64,000 nt of DNA. It comes from Synaphobranchus kaupii (lineage: Eukaryota > Chordata > Actinopteri > Anguilliformes > Synaphobranchidae). Below, one piece after another: positions 11,061 to 22,789 of the stretch (positions are counted from its first letter, which is position 1; each line of letters begins with the position of its first letter). Position numbers and translations under genes: made by a program. The stretch covers positions 65,534,849 to 65,598,848 of the forward strand of contig CM056383.1 of NCBI GenBank assembly GCA_029718625.1. The letters run 5' to 3'. The notes beneath the pieces are model-generated. The model saw only the letters and a program-made list of their open reading frames with translations. It was not told where the DNA came from and did not search any database.

Positions 11061-12420
11061 CACTTCCTGTCAGTCAGACCAGGAAGTGCCAGAAAGGCAG
11101 GGAAAGCCGCATGGTTGTCAGTTTTGTTGAATCCATTCGCGTCCGCACACAAGGACTGATGAATCAATGTCGTAAGTCATCATATTTCATTGTTAACATG
11201 ATAAGGATCGTATGTCAGGAGTTATTTGTTAGAAATGTGTTTCATAGGTTAAGATTGAAGGGCATTGTGTTTCCAAGTATGTACAAGGTCATGCCTTTAC
11301 TATGTTAATTCCTGTACATTTCTAAGTTGTAAAAAACAACACAAGACTCGGTTAATTTTTATTTTCTTTTTTATTATCCTGCAGTTTTCACTCCATGTCA
11401 TTGTGAATGAGTCACCAGTAAACATCTCTTCAATTACGACGACCACTTCATTTTGAGTGGAGTTTAGCTTCGTGTTTAGTCTGCGGCTCTTACGCCCCTA
11501 CGAGAACACTAAAGATACGTCAAAACCGATCCAAAACTAACTACTGGATTGCATGCTAGATATAATGCAGGGATAGCCTACATCATACAGGACTTGAAAA
11601 ACACAATTCATGTCAGTCTCCACCATATTTAATCAAACTAATACATAGATTATCTTACTTCTGATTGGTGCATAGTTAATGCATAGGCATAGTGTAGATT
11701 ATAACAAAATACATAATTCTATCGCTGATTGGTACATGGTTACACATTAGCATATAGTAAAATATACAAAGTCAGTGATTGGTTAGATCATGCATATTGA
11801 ATGAGCGCATAGTGACCCCTAGCCCTTAACGTCACACAAACAGTTTTCAATAACTATTTGGTCTTCCAGAGTCGTCTTGTTTTCAGGAGTGTCTCGTCTG
11901 GCTCTCTAGCGTTAAGATGGCCTTGTGCCTGGGATGTAAGCAGGTCAGAGGCCACAGGCCTGCAGTACAGAGAGGGGACAGACAGAAAGGAGAAAGAGAG
12001 AGACAGAAAAACGCACGTACAAACAAGCTATAAGCTAAATATATATCGTCTCTGGTTAGCTTTGGCTGACTGAGAGATAAACCGAGACCTTCCAGTGGTT
12101 AAAGAGCCTGCAGTCCGCCACTTCTCTGTCTCTTGAGGATTTCGAGAATTTAATATACGTTTCAATTGGTATGATTGTACAATGAATACTGTATATACGT
12201 ATAGAGATCTTTTCTCTATTACTGTGATTATACTAGTGTGAAAACATCCTTCTGAAAACACCCTCCTCTTCAGAAGGAATCAAAAATAGTGAAGAAAGAG
12301 GAGAGGAATAGCAGCTTTGAGGCCGGCTGAGAGGAGGAAGAGGAATAATTGTGAGGCAGGAGTAAACAAAACGTCAGTTGGAGTAGGAAATCAGAACAGA
12401 GTGAAGAACAGAAGAGAGGA
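11061..12420. other. Unassigned stretch with repeated GATTGG motifs
   Basis: No gene is recognised. Between 11660 and 11790 the motif CTGATTGGT or GTGATTGGT recurs three times at about 50-65 bp spacing amid otherwise diverged sequence. This looks like a degenerate tandem repeat. GATTGG is the complement of the CCAAT box, so a regulatory origin such as an old retroelement promoter is possible but unproven. Confidence 0.35.
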
Positions 12421-12887
12421 ATGAGAAACTGGGTACCTACAGCAAAAGAGATGAGCCAGTTGTTCACCTATGCTGTTGGCCTAGACACAGCCGATTACAA
12501 TGGGTATACAGAGAAACTGCAGCTCCATGTTGGTGATGCCATCGTGCCACTCCCAGTCCCCTATAATCTTAGTGATGGGTGGTTGACTGACCCTGCTAAG
12601 CTTCCTCCTGTCCAATACATGGATATTTATAACTACCTCATAAATACTCCAGGTCCCTTGAGGCTTTGAGGGCATACAAATCATTCTATGCCTATAATTA
12701 TTATGTTTCTGGCCATGTCAAAAGCTTAAGGCAACACGACATCACAGCAGGAAGCACAGTTACTTTTGTAACAGCGACTGTCATCCCTGGACAGTGTCAA
12801 ACTGACTCCCCTTGCCACCCCTGGTTGTGTTTAGACAGCAGGCATGGCTATGTGATAAACACAAGTCTGGTCCATAGACTTGCCTAA
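12421..12887 (+). pseudogene. SWIM/YqaJ-family protein, N-terminal region (broken)
   Basis: The first frame (12421-12669) includes DGWLTDPAKLPPVQYMDIYN and YLINTPG. After a +1 shift the homology continues at 12666 with AYKSFYAYNYYVSGHVKSL and HPWLCLDSRHGYVIN. In metazoan proteins that pair a SWIM zinc finger with a YqaJ nuclease, a P..D.Y.YLI..PG block is followed by AYKS..AYNYFVSG and then the SWIM finger. Here the match stops at YVIN, just before the expected finger, and no C.C..H-type finger follows. The frameshift and missing finger mark it as a relic. The YqaJ part resumes 0.5 kb downstream, so the gap may be an intron, an insertion or a deletion. Confidence 0.65.
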
Positions 12888-13316
12888 CGTGGTAAAGAGC
12901 CGCCCACTTTGACAAGTTGGCGCATTTGATTGACGTGCAATATAACCAACCACAGACCGTCTATGTTCCGTGACGTATTGAGGCGGTACAGACGGCGGTC
13001 GATTCAGAAACAGCGCTACAAGAAAAACTTGACTCACGTGAAACAAATTTACACAAATGGCATGACAATCTCCAGCCTATCACGCTGAAGAAATGTCGTG
13101 AACTTCAAAAACTTTCTTCAATCCAGCGTTAAGCTCTTGGTCCGAAACGCTCATTGTTCTTGATGGATTCGCAGCATTTGCTAGCTACCGATTAGTTTCC
13201 CGGCGGACTGATAAAACCCAATGCACCGCGTCGTACTGGAAATACGCACACACACTCCTGTGATTGACAGTGCTGCTAGCCAATGAGTGCTGACTGTCAC
13301 TTTTCCACAGTTCTAC

Positions 13317-14061
13317 CCAGCTTATGCAAGCCTAAGCATCAGACGCTGCGTACGAAGCGCGTCAAAGCGGCTGAGGCTGAGACTAAGCGCCCACTAGTCA
13401 GCAGGTGACCCACATCTCCCAAGCCACTGTTGACCAGCCACGCTCAGCACTTTGGAATCTCTACAGAAGAGGACGAGTGACAGCTAGCAATGTTCACCGT
13501 ATTCTCAGCTGTAATGATGTCATCAGGCAGCGTGATGCATGCGATATTAGTCATATGTAGCATATCTAGCAATATGTAGTGCATATGTAACGATATATGT
13601 AGTATTTGTCAAGTGGGGGATAGCACGTGAAGACACTGCACTGGAGGCATACTATAGAAGTGTCAAAAAATTGCATGCAAACTTCGTTTCGAGACATGCA
13701 GGTCTCGTGGTCTACCAGCCCTATCCTTTCCTGATTGCCTCCCCTGATGGAATCACAAGCTGTGACTGCCATGGAGAGTCAACACTCGAGATCCAAGTGC
13801 CCTTAAAAATATAAGGATTTGTCACCTGCGGAGGTCCTCGAAATAAAAGACCCAAACTTCTGTCTAGATGACTGGGGTTTAAAGAAGACACACCAGTACT
13901 ATCTGCAAGTACAAACACAAATGCTGGTCACTGGAACACATGCGTGTCACTTTGTGATCTGGACTGAGCGTGGGCTTTTAGTCTCGAATGTCCCTCGGGA
14001 TGAGGAGTGCATCTCTTGGATTTTGAATGAGACTAAACTAATCTGTGGCTTATTTTACTAG
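13317..14061 (+). pseudogene. YqaJ-like nuclease domain (broken)
   Basis: A possible splice acceptor, TTTTCCACAG, ends near 13310. The nuclease region starts at 13453 with WNLYRRGRVTASNVHRIL. After a stop and a short TATGTAG-rich insert it resumes at 13608 with GIAREDTALEAYYR, then FLIASPDGI and LEIQVP. A further frameshift leads to DLSPAEVLEIKDPNFCLD and YYLQVQTQMLVTG. These blocks match the order of the lambda-exonuclease-like YqaJ fold (PD-(D/E)XK). The catalytic E-x-K appears as E-I-Q, so the lysine is lost. The family digests or processes DNA ends; in animals such genes occur in many copies and are suspected to travel with transposons. Confidence 0.75.
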
Positions 14062-14127
14062 TGATTTATTCTGTTATTTTGTACCCAAGTAGTTGATAAA
14101 ATTAAACTAAATTTGTTTTATTTTTTG

Positions 14128-14343
14128 CAAAGGTTTGTGGAGGCTTGTTAGCTGGGATTCCATGGAATCACAGTGGTGAAGAGGAAGACAGTGTAACAAT
14201 ATGCACATGTAACAGACCCAAATTTGGCAGGATCTGTTGCAGAGATACTTGTCCTGTGAACGAGTTTCACTATAGTTGTGTAGGAGTGAAAAGGCAAAGT
14301 AACAACTGGTTCTGTGTGCACAAAAAAGAGGCCCGTGAGACAT
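14128..14343 (+). pseudogene. PHD-finger region of the same broken gene
   Basis: The segment follows a TTTTTTGCAAAG acceptor-like sequence and reads GGLLAGIPWNHSGEEEDSV. It continues with a zinc-finger pattern: C-T-C-NRPKFGRI-C-C, then C-PVNEFHYS-C, then NNWFC. This fits a PHD finger (C4HC3), which in other proteins reads histone H3 tails. Placed directly after the YqaJ domain on the same strand, it is probably the C-terminal exon. The frame is interrupted at 14347 by a Sleeping Beauty-type transposon end. Confidence 0.65.
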
Positions 14344-14348
14344 ACATA

Positions 14349-14527
14349 CAGTTGAAGTCGGAAGTTTACGTACTTAGGTTGAAGTCATTAAAACTCAATG
14401 TTAACCACTCCACAGATTTCATGTTAGCAAACTATAGTGTTGGCAAGTCAGTTAGGACATCTACTTTGTGCATGACACAAGTCATTTTTCCAAGAATTGT
14501 TTACAGACAGATTATTTCACTTCACCT
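14349..14527 (+). mobile_element. Sleeping Beauty-type Tc1 left inverted repeat (partial)
   Basis: The sequence starts CAGTTGAAGTCGGAAGTTTA after a TA and is near-identical to the 34910 copy, including GGCAAGTCAGTTAGGACATC and TGTTTACAGACAGATTATTT. It stops before the inner direct repeat seen in the other copy, so only the outer part of the IR/DR end remains. It has inserted at the 3' edge of the PHD-finger exon. At 14530 it is joined directly to another hairpin-module copy. Confidence 0.9.
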
Positions 14528-14529
14528 CA

Positions 14530-15243
14530 AAAATTAGTCAGGAGAAACAACCCTTAAAGTGATCCATCCATATCTACTGCATATCTGGCAGCAGAGTGGT
14601 GGTTTGAGGCTCGTTTGATACCTCAGACCCTTGATGATTTACAGCCATTTAGCCAACTATGGGTTCCATTCTATTCCCGTGTAATTTACATCTTAATCTA
14701 TTCCCACCCCCCAATTCCCATAGAGATCCATTCAAATGCAGAGATGTTATAGTATCACTTGTAAGAGTACCTGAAAATAAGATATGAAGAGTCTTTTGAT
14801 ATGCTTTTATACCAATCATGATAGCATCACATGTTTACCTGTGGAATGTGCCAAACAGGTGTTTTTTGAAGTACCCAGTCTTTTTTTTGCCCCTGTCCCA
14901 ACTTTTTTGGAACGTGTTGCAAGCATCAAATTTGGAATTAGCGTATATTTACAAAAATCAATCAAGTTGATAAGGTAAAACATTAAATATATTTTCTTTG
15001 TACTGTTTACAATTAAATATATGTAAAAGATAATTTACAAATAACTGCTTTCTGCTTTTATGTGCATTTTACATACTGTCCCAACTTTTTTGGAATTGGG
15101 GTTTGTAAAATAAAAGGCGTTTATTTAATTTTCCTTCTATCCCTGATGGCTTGAAAATCGTGGTGTACTAAAACCTTTGACCAGTGGTGTATGTTTGAAA
15201 TGGTACGTCGTATTCCACTCTGAATAAAACCATCTGCCTCACA
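14530..15243 (-). mobile_element. Hairpin-module element, copy C, inverted relative to copy A
   Basis: Read on the minus strand, this repeats 2957-3650 almost base for base: the flank with the CCACTGGTCAAAGG sequence, the ACAAACCCCAATTCC end at about 15101, the inner GTTCCAAAAAAGTTGGGACA and the module with CAAAAGACTCTTCATATC. It stops within AAGGGTTGTTTCTCCTGAC, before the loop and second arm. The right inverted end present in copy A is missing. Confidence 0.75.
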
Positions 15244-16162
15244 TATAAATTAGATTTATAAAGATGTTTATTCTGCCCTTGTTGACATGATTTCTTTTAT
15301 GAAGCACATAGAAAGAACAAACTTTCAGTTATTCAAGCAGTCATGCTCTGCCAGGGTATTCATTCTTTAGAGAGAGCTCGTACATGGAAAAACATGGAAG
15401 AATGTCTTCAAAGGCTTCAGATTAAAGCACAGAACTGAAAATCAGCATAAGTTCCCTGCATAACGTTTACCTGCACGTAAGTGCATAAGTCCCTGCACAT
15501 TTACACCAAAGTTAAGTTACTGTTAAATATTTATGAATGTTCAAAAAAAAAAAACCTCTTGTGCTTTATCTGTATTTTGTAACTTCCACAGAATGTGGAA
15601 TAAATGTAGCATGGCATAGAAATGTCCGTGAATACATTAAAGTGTGGAAGCAGTTCACTGAGAAGCAGAGAAAGTAGAGAAAGTAATTGTAGTTATTGTA
15701 GTGCTGAACATTTGCACAGTGCCAGAGATCAACTGCTGTATTCCATTGCTTCCTTCCAGTATTTTCAAAAGATGTGCTCCCTCACCTTTGGTACTTCTCC
15801 TATGTACCCACTGGCATCTCAAGACAATAATACCAGTTGACTTTGGAGAAAAATAAATGGGGGGGGTTTTGGCATTAAGACCAGTAGCGGCTGGTGGCCA
15901 TAAATATTGGAGGGGCAGATAATGTTTCCAGAACAAAAATGGCTAGCCACACCCATTTTGATATAATACTTTTAATAATAAATTGTATCCATAACTAATG
16001 GGCTGATGGAGACACAAAATTAAATTAATGTAAAATGTTTGCTTTGGACTTGAAACACGCTTATAAAAATAATAAAATGCATAAGCACTCATATGTCCAT
16101 TATATAATGACATAAAATATTAGGCTCATCAAGTTAGTCTCATCTGTAACAACCCTGTAACA
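15244..16162. other. No recognisable gene
   Basis: Short open frames on both strands at 15622-15936 overlap and show no domain. CCAGTAGCGGCTGGTGG near 15890 resembles a hAT end. The rest is AT-rich. Confidence 0.35.
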
Positions 16163-16505
16163 AAAAGTTATCCATGCATATCTACTGCATATCCGGCAGC
16201 AGAGTGATGGTTTGAGGGTCGTTTGATACCTCAGACCCTTGATGACTTACAACCATTTTGCCAACCATGTATTCCATACTGTTCCAGCATAATTTACAGC
16301 TAAATCTAGTCCCACCCCCCAATTCCCATAGAGATCCATTCAAATGCAGAGACGTTATAGTATCGCTTGTAAGAGTACCAGAAAATAAGATATCAAGAGT
16401 CTTTTGATGTTGTTGGGTCACAGACATCAGGAAGTCATGGCATGCAAAGGATATGCGACCAAATATTAAAAATTATTACTTTATTCTACATTATGTTAAA
16501 CTGTC
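16163..16505 (-). mobile_element. Tc1-associated hairpin module, copy D
   Basis: On the minus strand this reads as the same sequence as 5690-6010: the GGTCGCATATCC and GCATGCCATGACTTCCTGAT leader, then CAACATCAAAAGACTCTTGA and the rest of the module. It ends near the start of the hairpin arm. About 11 base differences separate its 246-bp core from copy B, roughly 4 to 5 percent divergence. Confidence 0.8.
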
Positions 16506-16536
16506 CAATACTTTTTGATGCCCGGAAATGCGGGGA

Positions 16537-17242
16537 CTATGTACAAAATGTTCTATAATTTGGCCCAACGTTGGCAAACTGTTGTTTTGGAATGTTGGCC
16601 AACAGTAGTTTTTGCTCATCGGCGTTACATTGTGCCAACCACGATTGCCCGACGTCTGACTGTATTGCTAGTTACAACAGTGGCCCAACCATTTATCTGC
16701 ACAGCTGTTTCAACGTTGCTACCCAACCAATAAACGTTATGCTTTACATTGATGAAGTCTATTGGTTTTCTCCACTATAAATAAGACTGCCTATTGTTAA
16801 TTATTCATTCGATAAAATTGAAAAGGCTCGGCTAGCCTACTGCTGATTAATTAAACATTTATACTTGTAGCCTAACTCCCTGATGTTAAACTGTCTAGTC
16901 TAGACTTGTCTATAGTTGCCTACCTACTTTACAGAACTGCAGATTGTGCATGTAGGCTATTTATAAGTACAATTAACAAATATTTTGAAGCAGACTAGTT
17001 CACTGACTGGTATTAACATGTCCAGGGATAGACGTAAAAATTGCACTGATCACATGGACCACCAAGCCAATGAAACTGGTGTCCAAAATATATTCTTGGT
17101 AGCCAATGGGGGGGACTATGTACAAAAGGTTCTATAATTTCTAAATGGTTCATCCGATATGGATGAAAATACCCTCAAATTAAAGCTGACAGTGCACTTG
17201 AAGCTCATTGTCATTGTATCCTTTCAAACTCAAAGTGCTATG
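16537..17242 (-). mobile_element. Tc1-like fragment split by a 0.5-kb insertion
   Basis: GGGGACTATGTACAAAA followed by GTTCTATAATTT occurs at 16537-16562 and again at 17110-17141. The second copy continues into GATATGGATGAAAATACC and GACAGTGCACTTGAAGCTC, which matches, inverted, the Tc1-like end at 27900-28045. The sequence between (16563-17106) begins GGCCCAACGTTGGC and appears to be an insertion. The roughly 30-bp direct repeat is longer than a usual target duplication. Confidence 0.45.
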
Positions 17243-18902
17243 AATTATGGTGCTCACTACCTCACAGAAATACGCGAACGTGGACACTTCAAGCTATTTT
17301 GTCTTCCTCAGTTTCTCTTGCAGAGTACCAGCCCCCTGGCCATAAAAAATATAACAGGAATGTAGAATACAATTTGTCAGTGACCAATTTTTACATTGTT
17401 TGGAGCCTACAGCCTACACTGTTAAACATTTTCCTGTTTAAAAAAAACAAAAAAAAAAAACAACATAAAGAGCTGGCGGCAGGGTTGCCAGTAAGTTACT
17501 GTAAAATTCACAGTGCCTTACTGTTGCTGAAATTTACAGTTTGATATCATTTTTTATTAAATATAGCATACAACTGTAAATTATTACTTTTACTGTATAA
17601 TACTGATAACAGGGTTAGCAGTTAATTGCCGTTTTGCACTACCTCCACTGGTAGGCAAGGCTACATTTTACACTATTTACACTATTTTACAATTATTTAG
17701 TAGAATAGTGGCAATTAGGAATACAACCAATTAAGAGAATGAATGTTTCATATTAACAGTGATGGAAACCTACGTGATAAACGTGCGTGATAAACTACTG
17801 GTTGTCAATCTTGCCAAAATAACCCAGTGTCCTACCTCCGTGAAGAAATAAAACATGGCCTTTTCAATTTTGTGACTTAAAAATTTGAGACAAACACAGC
17901 TTCTAAGTTTTTTCTTCTGTTACCCAGTGAACAATTTGTGTTGAAAAAATTTTGTTAACTTTGATGACATTAGTTAAATAGCTTTGTAGGTAGCTAGCTA
18001 GTTAACTACAACCCTACATTACTAGCCCAGCTAGCTAAGGTTAGTAGTGCTAGCTATTGGTTGTGACATACTTTCATAATTACACAGGTAAGAGGACACA
18101 TACCACTCGAAGCCCTTCTCAAGTTAGCTTTTTTGTGCATTTGTGCACAACCTAGTAATTGTGCGCACGTCGTTGTTAATTTTGGCAGTTAGTGTGTAAA
18201 CAGTGGGTGACTTGGGATACTTGGATACTTGCCATCTCTCCTGTGTGTAAAGACACATGTCTGCGTAAAGATGAAATGAGCATGCTGGCTGAGTGAAACA
18301 TGGAAGCATTGTGTGCATAGAGCCATTTCAATGTCCTACAGGCCAGCAGACAATTAAGCCTCCATTTTACCTCTTCACGTTTTTGGAACATCTTCATGTG
18401 TGACAAGGTGAAGAATTTATGTAAGATGTGCAATATTTATGCGATCCAAATTTGCTCTGGACAAGGCGACGTCACACATAGCCTACATATATTTCAGCGT
18501 GTAGAATATATTTATATGTATTTGCAAGGAAAGTGCACTCAATAAATGACTGATTTTGCTATCAGGATTCTGAACACGTTTTATGGCAGCGTTTATCTCG
18601 CTGGGAAAGCAGCACAGCTGTATTCTTCATTTTCATTTATTTTTTTTTTCTTTATGATCTCCTCTCAATCCGACGGCAAGCTAGGCTTTGATGGTTGGAA
18701 AAAAAATACTGATTGTTATATGGCATTTCTCATCACAGTATCACCTGTCTTTGATCTTTGCAGTCATGTATGCAACAAATGCAGATCTGAAATTCCTGAA
18801 AATGGCACAAAGACACTTGAGACAAATGTGTGAATAATTAATAACATAGCGAGTATATGCTTTGTGTGCGTGTGTGTGTGTGTGTATATACACATACATA
18901 CA
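17243..18902. other. No recognisable gene; old MITE-like sequence and a (GT)n tract
   Basis: At 17477-17640 phrases such as ACTGTAAAATTCACAGT and ACTGTAAATTATTAC recur, typical of short fish MITEs built from ACTGTAAA repeats. GCTAGC-rich sequence lies at 17990-18060. A short (GT)n/(TA)n tract is at 18863-18890. No coding domain was recognised. Confidence 0.35.
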
Positions 18903-19942
18903 TTAAAAAAAGTATTCAGCCCCCTTAGACTTTTTCATATTATGTTGTGTATGAACATTTGATAGATGTGAACAGTAAAATCTACAATATGTTCCAAATT
19001 ATTTATAAATATGAAACAGAAAACAATCAATTGCTTCAGTATTCAGCCCCCATGCGTCAACATTGCACATCATAAGTTTCCCAGACTTCATATTTAGATT
19101 GTATTTAAGGACTTTGAACAATATTTTCTTTTAATATTTGTGTTAGTTTTGTGTATTTTTTCATAACAAAGCCAAGACCAGGTCCCCTCAATGCAACTTA
19201 ATGGCTCTTAATTGGATTTTAGGAAGTAAAATGAAAATTACATCACAATACTCAAACACAGTATGTGTGATATTGTTCACTAATGGATGGCATTTGGGAA
19301 TAGTCACTCTGTGTTCAAAGAAAATATAAATGATCACCTCTCCAACACTATATGCAAAAATGTAGAAGATTGAACTTCAGTAATTTTTTCCTGTCCAATT
19401 TCTCCATTGACTTCCAGGGCTCTAGATTGACAATCTTAGTGCATGGTCTAAAACACATGATGCAAGTGCATTTAGGGCGTGTCTAACTCCACTTTTGCTA
19501 GTTAGACGGCGTGTTGTTTGAGTGCCCAGTAAGGCGCAAGGTGCAAATGGAATGAACTTAGTTAATTATAGGTGTGGCTTGGGCGTAACATGCAATAAAC
19601 TAATCGGAGTGTCATCTCCCATTCCCTTTAAAAGCCACCTGCGTTTGCACCTTGGCGGATTGCTAATATAATGACGAACAGTAAGACTGTGAAAAGTGCA
19701 ATTTACAGCTGGTGAAACAGACCTGCTCATCCATTAAGTTAAAGCGCATATGCCATTAAAATGACTCGTCATATGCCATTTGCAAAAATCTCTAAAAACA
19801 TGTTTTCACTTTGTCATTATGGGTTATTGAGTGTAGATTGGGGGGGGGGGGGGGGTGGCTATTTTATCCATTTAAAATTAAATCTACAACACAATAAAGT
19901 GTGCAAAAAGTGAAGGGGTTTGAATAATTTTGAGTGCAACTG
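18903..19942. mobile_element. Degraded Tc1-like element
   Basis: The left side reads AAAGTATTCAGCCCCCTTAG and the right side AAAAGTGAAGGGGTTTGAAT. These are the diverged inverted ends of the fish Tc1 family whose 3' region also contains ATGTTTTCACTTTGTCATTA, here at about 19800-19820. The interior is badly eroded and no transposase frame is left. A G-run of about 16 sits at 19840-19855. A Harbinger remnant interrupts the middle. Confidence 0.6.
19419..19785 (+). mobile_element. PIF/Harbinger remnant nested in the Tc1 element
   Basis: The left end GGGCTCTAGATTG resembles the GGGCTCTATTTT end at 6087. Characteristic Harbinger-type phrases follow: GCATGGTCTAAAACACATG, GGCGTGTCTAACTCCACTTT and AAGGCGCAAGGTGCAAATGG. 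No matching right end is present, so the copy is truncated. Confidence 0.55.
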
Positions 19943-22231
19943 TGTATAAAACCAAAATACGGGAGATTCAAGGGAAAAAATACCAAACGGGAAGACAGTG
20001 GGAGAGGGGGTTAAAATGTGGGAGAAACCCGGGAAATACAGGAGGGTCGACAGGTATGTGGATAGCTTTGGATAGCTTGGATACTTTGCATATGTTTTCA
20101 TGGGTTTTCATGAGGTTGGAATGATTTGTGTAGGTTTTTGGACACCTATAACCATTCCCATAATCTTTTGCAAAAGTTGGAAATTATCTAATGGTATAGA
20201 TGCAAATATAATTCCAACGAGTCAAAAGAGTTTATCTGTTGAAAAATTTTGATTATCTCCTGAATTACTGTGATGCACAATTATCCATTTTGGGTAGACT
20301 TTTGGACACCAAGGTACACTGTTTCAAATTGCCTCATAGGATTTGAGCAGTAATACACATCACTTTCATATTCTGCACACATGCAGACAGGACATTTGCA
20401 AACCAGAAAATGTAAAGTTTAACCTTATTCATATATTTTACTCTCAGTTGTTCACTGTAAACTGGAACTTTGTTTTTCACCGGGGGTGGTGCATTCACTG
20501 CCCATAGTTTACATCTTCTTTAATTTAAGCCATTATTGGTGTTTGCGTTACATTGATATCTGGAGTTATAAAGCTTTAAACAGAACAGTACAAAACAGAT
20601 GAAAATGGGTAACATTAAGCCTCTGCGCAAAGGGGTTAAAGTAACCACAGTAAACGGTAAAACCATGGGGATGGGGATTTTTGCTTCATTTTATTTTAAA
20701 AAGATTTATACAAAGTGTTGCACACATTCATTACTTTTTTTACTACACATGCCATTACTATCATTGTAATCAATCTTGTGCACACTTGCCATACAGGGGA
20801 TTAATAAAACTATAAAATATAAAACCAAATAAAACTACTTACGTAAACAGTCAGTAGAACAACAGCCTTGAATAAATGGCTCTGAGCATCAAAAAAATGT
20901 GCCATACAGGCAGTGAACGTTCCTCAGTCAAATAATTTTCAGTGCAGATCTGTATAACGGAGTTAGTATCCTACTATACAACTGAATCTGAAGCCAGCTT
21001 ACTTTACAGCCATTTCAGGGGCCAGTGAAAAGAAAAATCCACTACTTGTATGTTTTTGAAATTCTAACCAGTAAAATTTGTGTTTTTTACAGCAATAATA
21101 TCAGTATTATGCCATTATATTTCCATCTGATGCAGATGGGGGAATTAAACCAAATCATATGTAATGTCAAACAGTATGAACCTATCATGAGCATGCTTTT
21201 TCAGGTTGCAAAGATGTTACAAGCAAATTTCTGTAGATAGCCTATCTATTGTCGATAGACGTAGCCTATCTCTTCCCAGTACCGGTACATGTTTTACTCT
21301 AGGTCAGCTAATATAATGTGCTACACTTTTAGTGCTACACTTTTTTATCAGTGCTGTTCTTTAGTTGTGTCAGTCTCTTGCCAATGTGTTATGCATGCTT
21401 TCCAAATGTCTTAAGTTGTTTTCCATTTACTTTCCTGTCTGGCATGTGATATTTCTGGAAGGTGTTTTCATTTGACAGCACTATTATCTCCATGCATTTA
21501 ATTTAGTGGAAAAATTGAGTTTGACAGACATGACCCTCAGCATCTAAGCTATGAATATTCTTTACAGATTTTGAAGCCGTCAGTTTTGGTTAAACTCTTC
21601 ATTTATCTAGCGAGAATCCTTTGAATCACTATTCCTAGTAAAACATCATGCACTCCATCAATTAGCTCTAAAAATATTTTGCTTTTTCAAACTGTCAGCT
21701 AGGCACCTGTGAAAAAATGAAACCCAGTCCAACAAGAACCTCTTTATTGCTTCATGCAATTCTTTGTGTTCCAGTGGAGCCTGTTCCAGTGTACGTCCTT
21801 ATTTTATGTTCCTCACAAGTGCCATTTGGCATTTTCACCTGAAAACCTCCCATATTACGAGAAATATATGAATTGTTCAGTTACTACATTTAGATAATCA
21901 GATCATAACAGCTGCGTCTTCATAGGATGACATATACAGTAAAATGTTCAGTGTTTATTCAACTCTAACAGTTTTTCTGGCTTCAATACGGTTCAAATTT
22001 GCTCATGAACATTTTACTCTGTACGACTGTAGTGCAGCCAAACCTACCAGGTTGTAAAGTAATGTGAAAAATGTATTTCATGGAAATTAAAATTATCTGT
22101 TACCAACAGGTTTAGCCACATTTTCTTATGGGGACAGATGCTTTACATCATTTATAGTGAAACTTTTTATTAGATATTAAATAAATTAGTATGGATTTCC
22201 TGAGTATAGTAAATACTCTGATGTTCCATCA
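19943..22231. other. No recognisable gene
   Basis: AT-rich sequence with open frames under 85 codons and no domain, RNA gene or repeat end that I can support. Confidence 0.4.
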
Positions 22232-22680
22232 CTGTCTGGTACGACTCAGCCTCGGCTCGCTCCAAGGCCAAGCTACAAAGGGTCGTACGCACAGCTCAAC
22301 GGCTGCCACCTGCCCCCCCCCCCCCCCCCCCCCCCCCCATCATGGACCTTCACAGCTCCAGAGCACGGAAACGCGCAAGAAAGATTGTGGCTGATCCCTC
22401 TCATCCAGCTCACAGCCTTCCAGACGGCGGTACAGGTCCATTAGGACTAAAACAACACGCCACCTGCACAGCCTTTTTCCAAGGGCGGGAGCCCTTCTTA
22501 ATCCCTCCTGAACTTGACAGCTTTGCACTGCATTTTTTTAATTTTTTTTTTATCTTGTCCTGCGTATTGTATTGTATTTCTTGTATTCATTGTGTATTGG
22601 ATTGTTCTGAGCGGCATGGAGAATACCAAGTCAAATTACTAGTACATGTAATGTACGATGGCAAATAAAGGTGAATTGAA
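22232..22680 (+). mobile_element. L2/CR1-like LINE, 3' end
   Basis: Frames here read SKARLQRVVRTAQRL, then MDLHSSRARKRARKIVADPS followed by HPAHS, and GTGPLGLKQH in a shifted frame. This is the region after the reverse transcriptase in jockey-superfamily LINEs. A 26-base C-run at 22313-22338 breaks the frame. The 3' end reads CAAATAAAGGTGAATTGAAT, a short-repeat tail typical of these elements. It is a 5'-truncated copy; a second copy lies inverted at 33305-33670. Confidence 0.8.
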
Positions 22681-22789
22681 TTAACGCAAACAGGATGTTA
22701 CTGCTGTTTTCTTTAAAAAAGCTAGTGGGGACAGGGTTAAGAGAGTAAGTACGGGGTTTCAGTTTTGAGACGATGTTACGACTCAGTGT

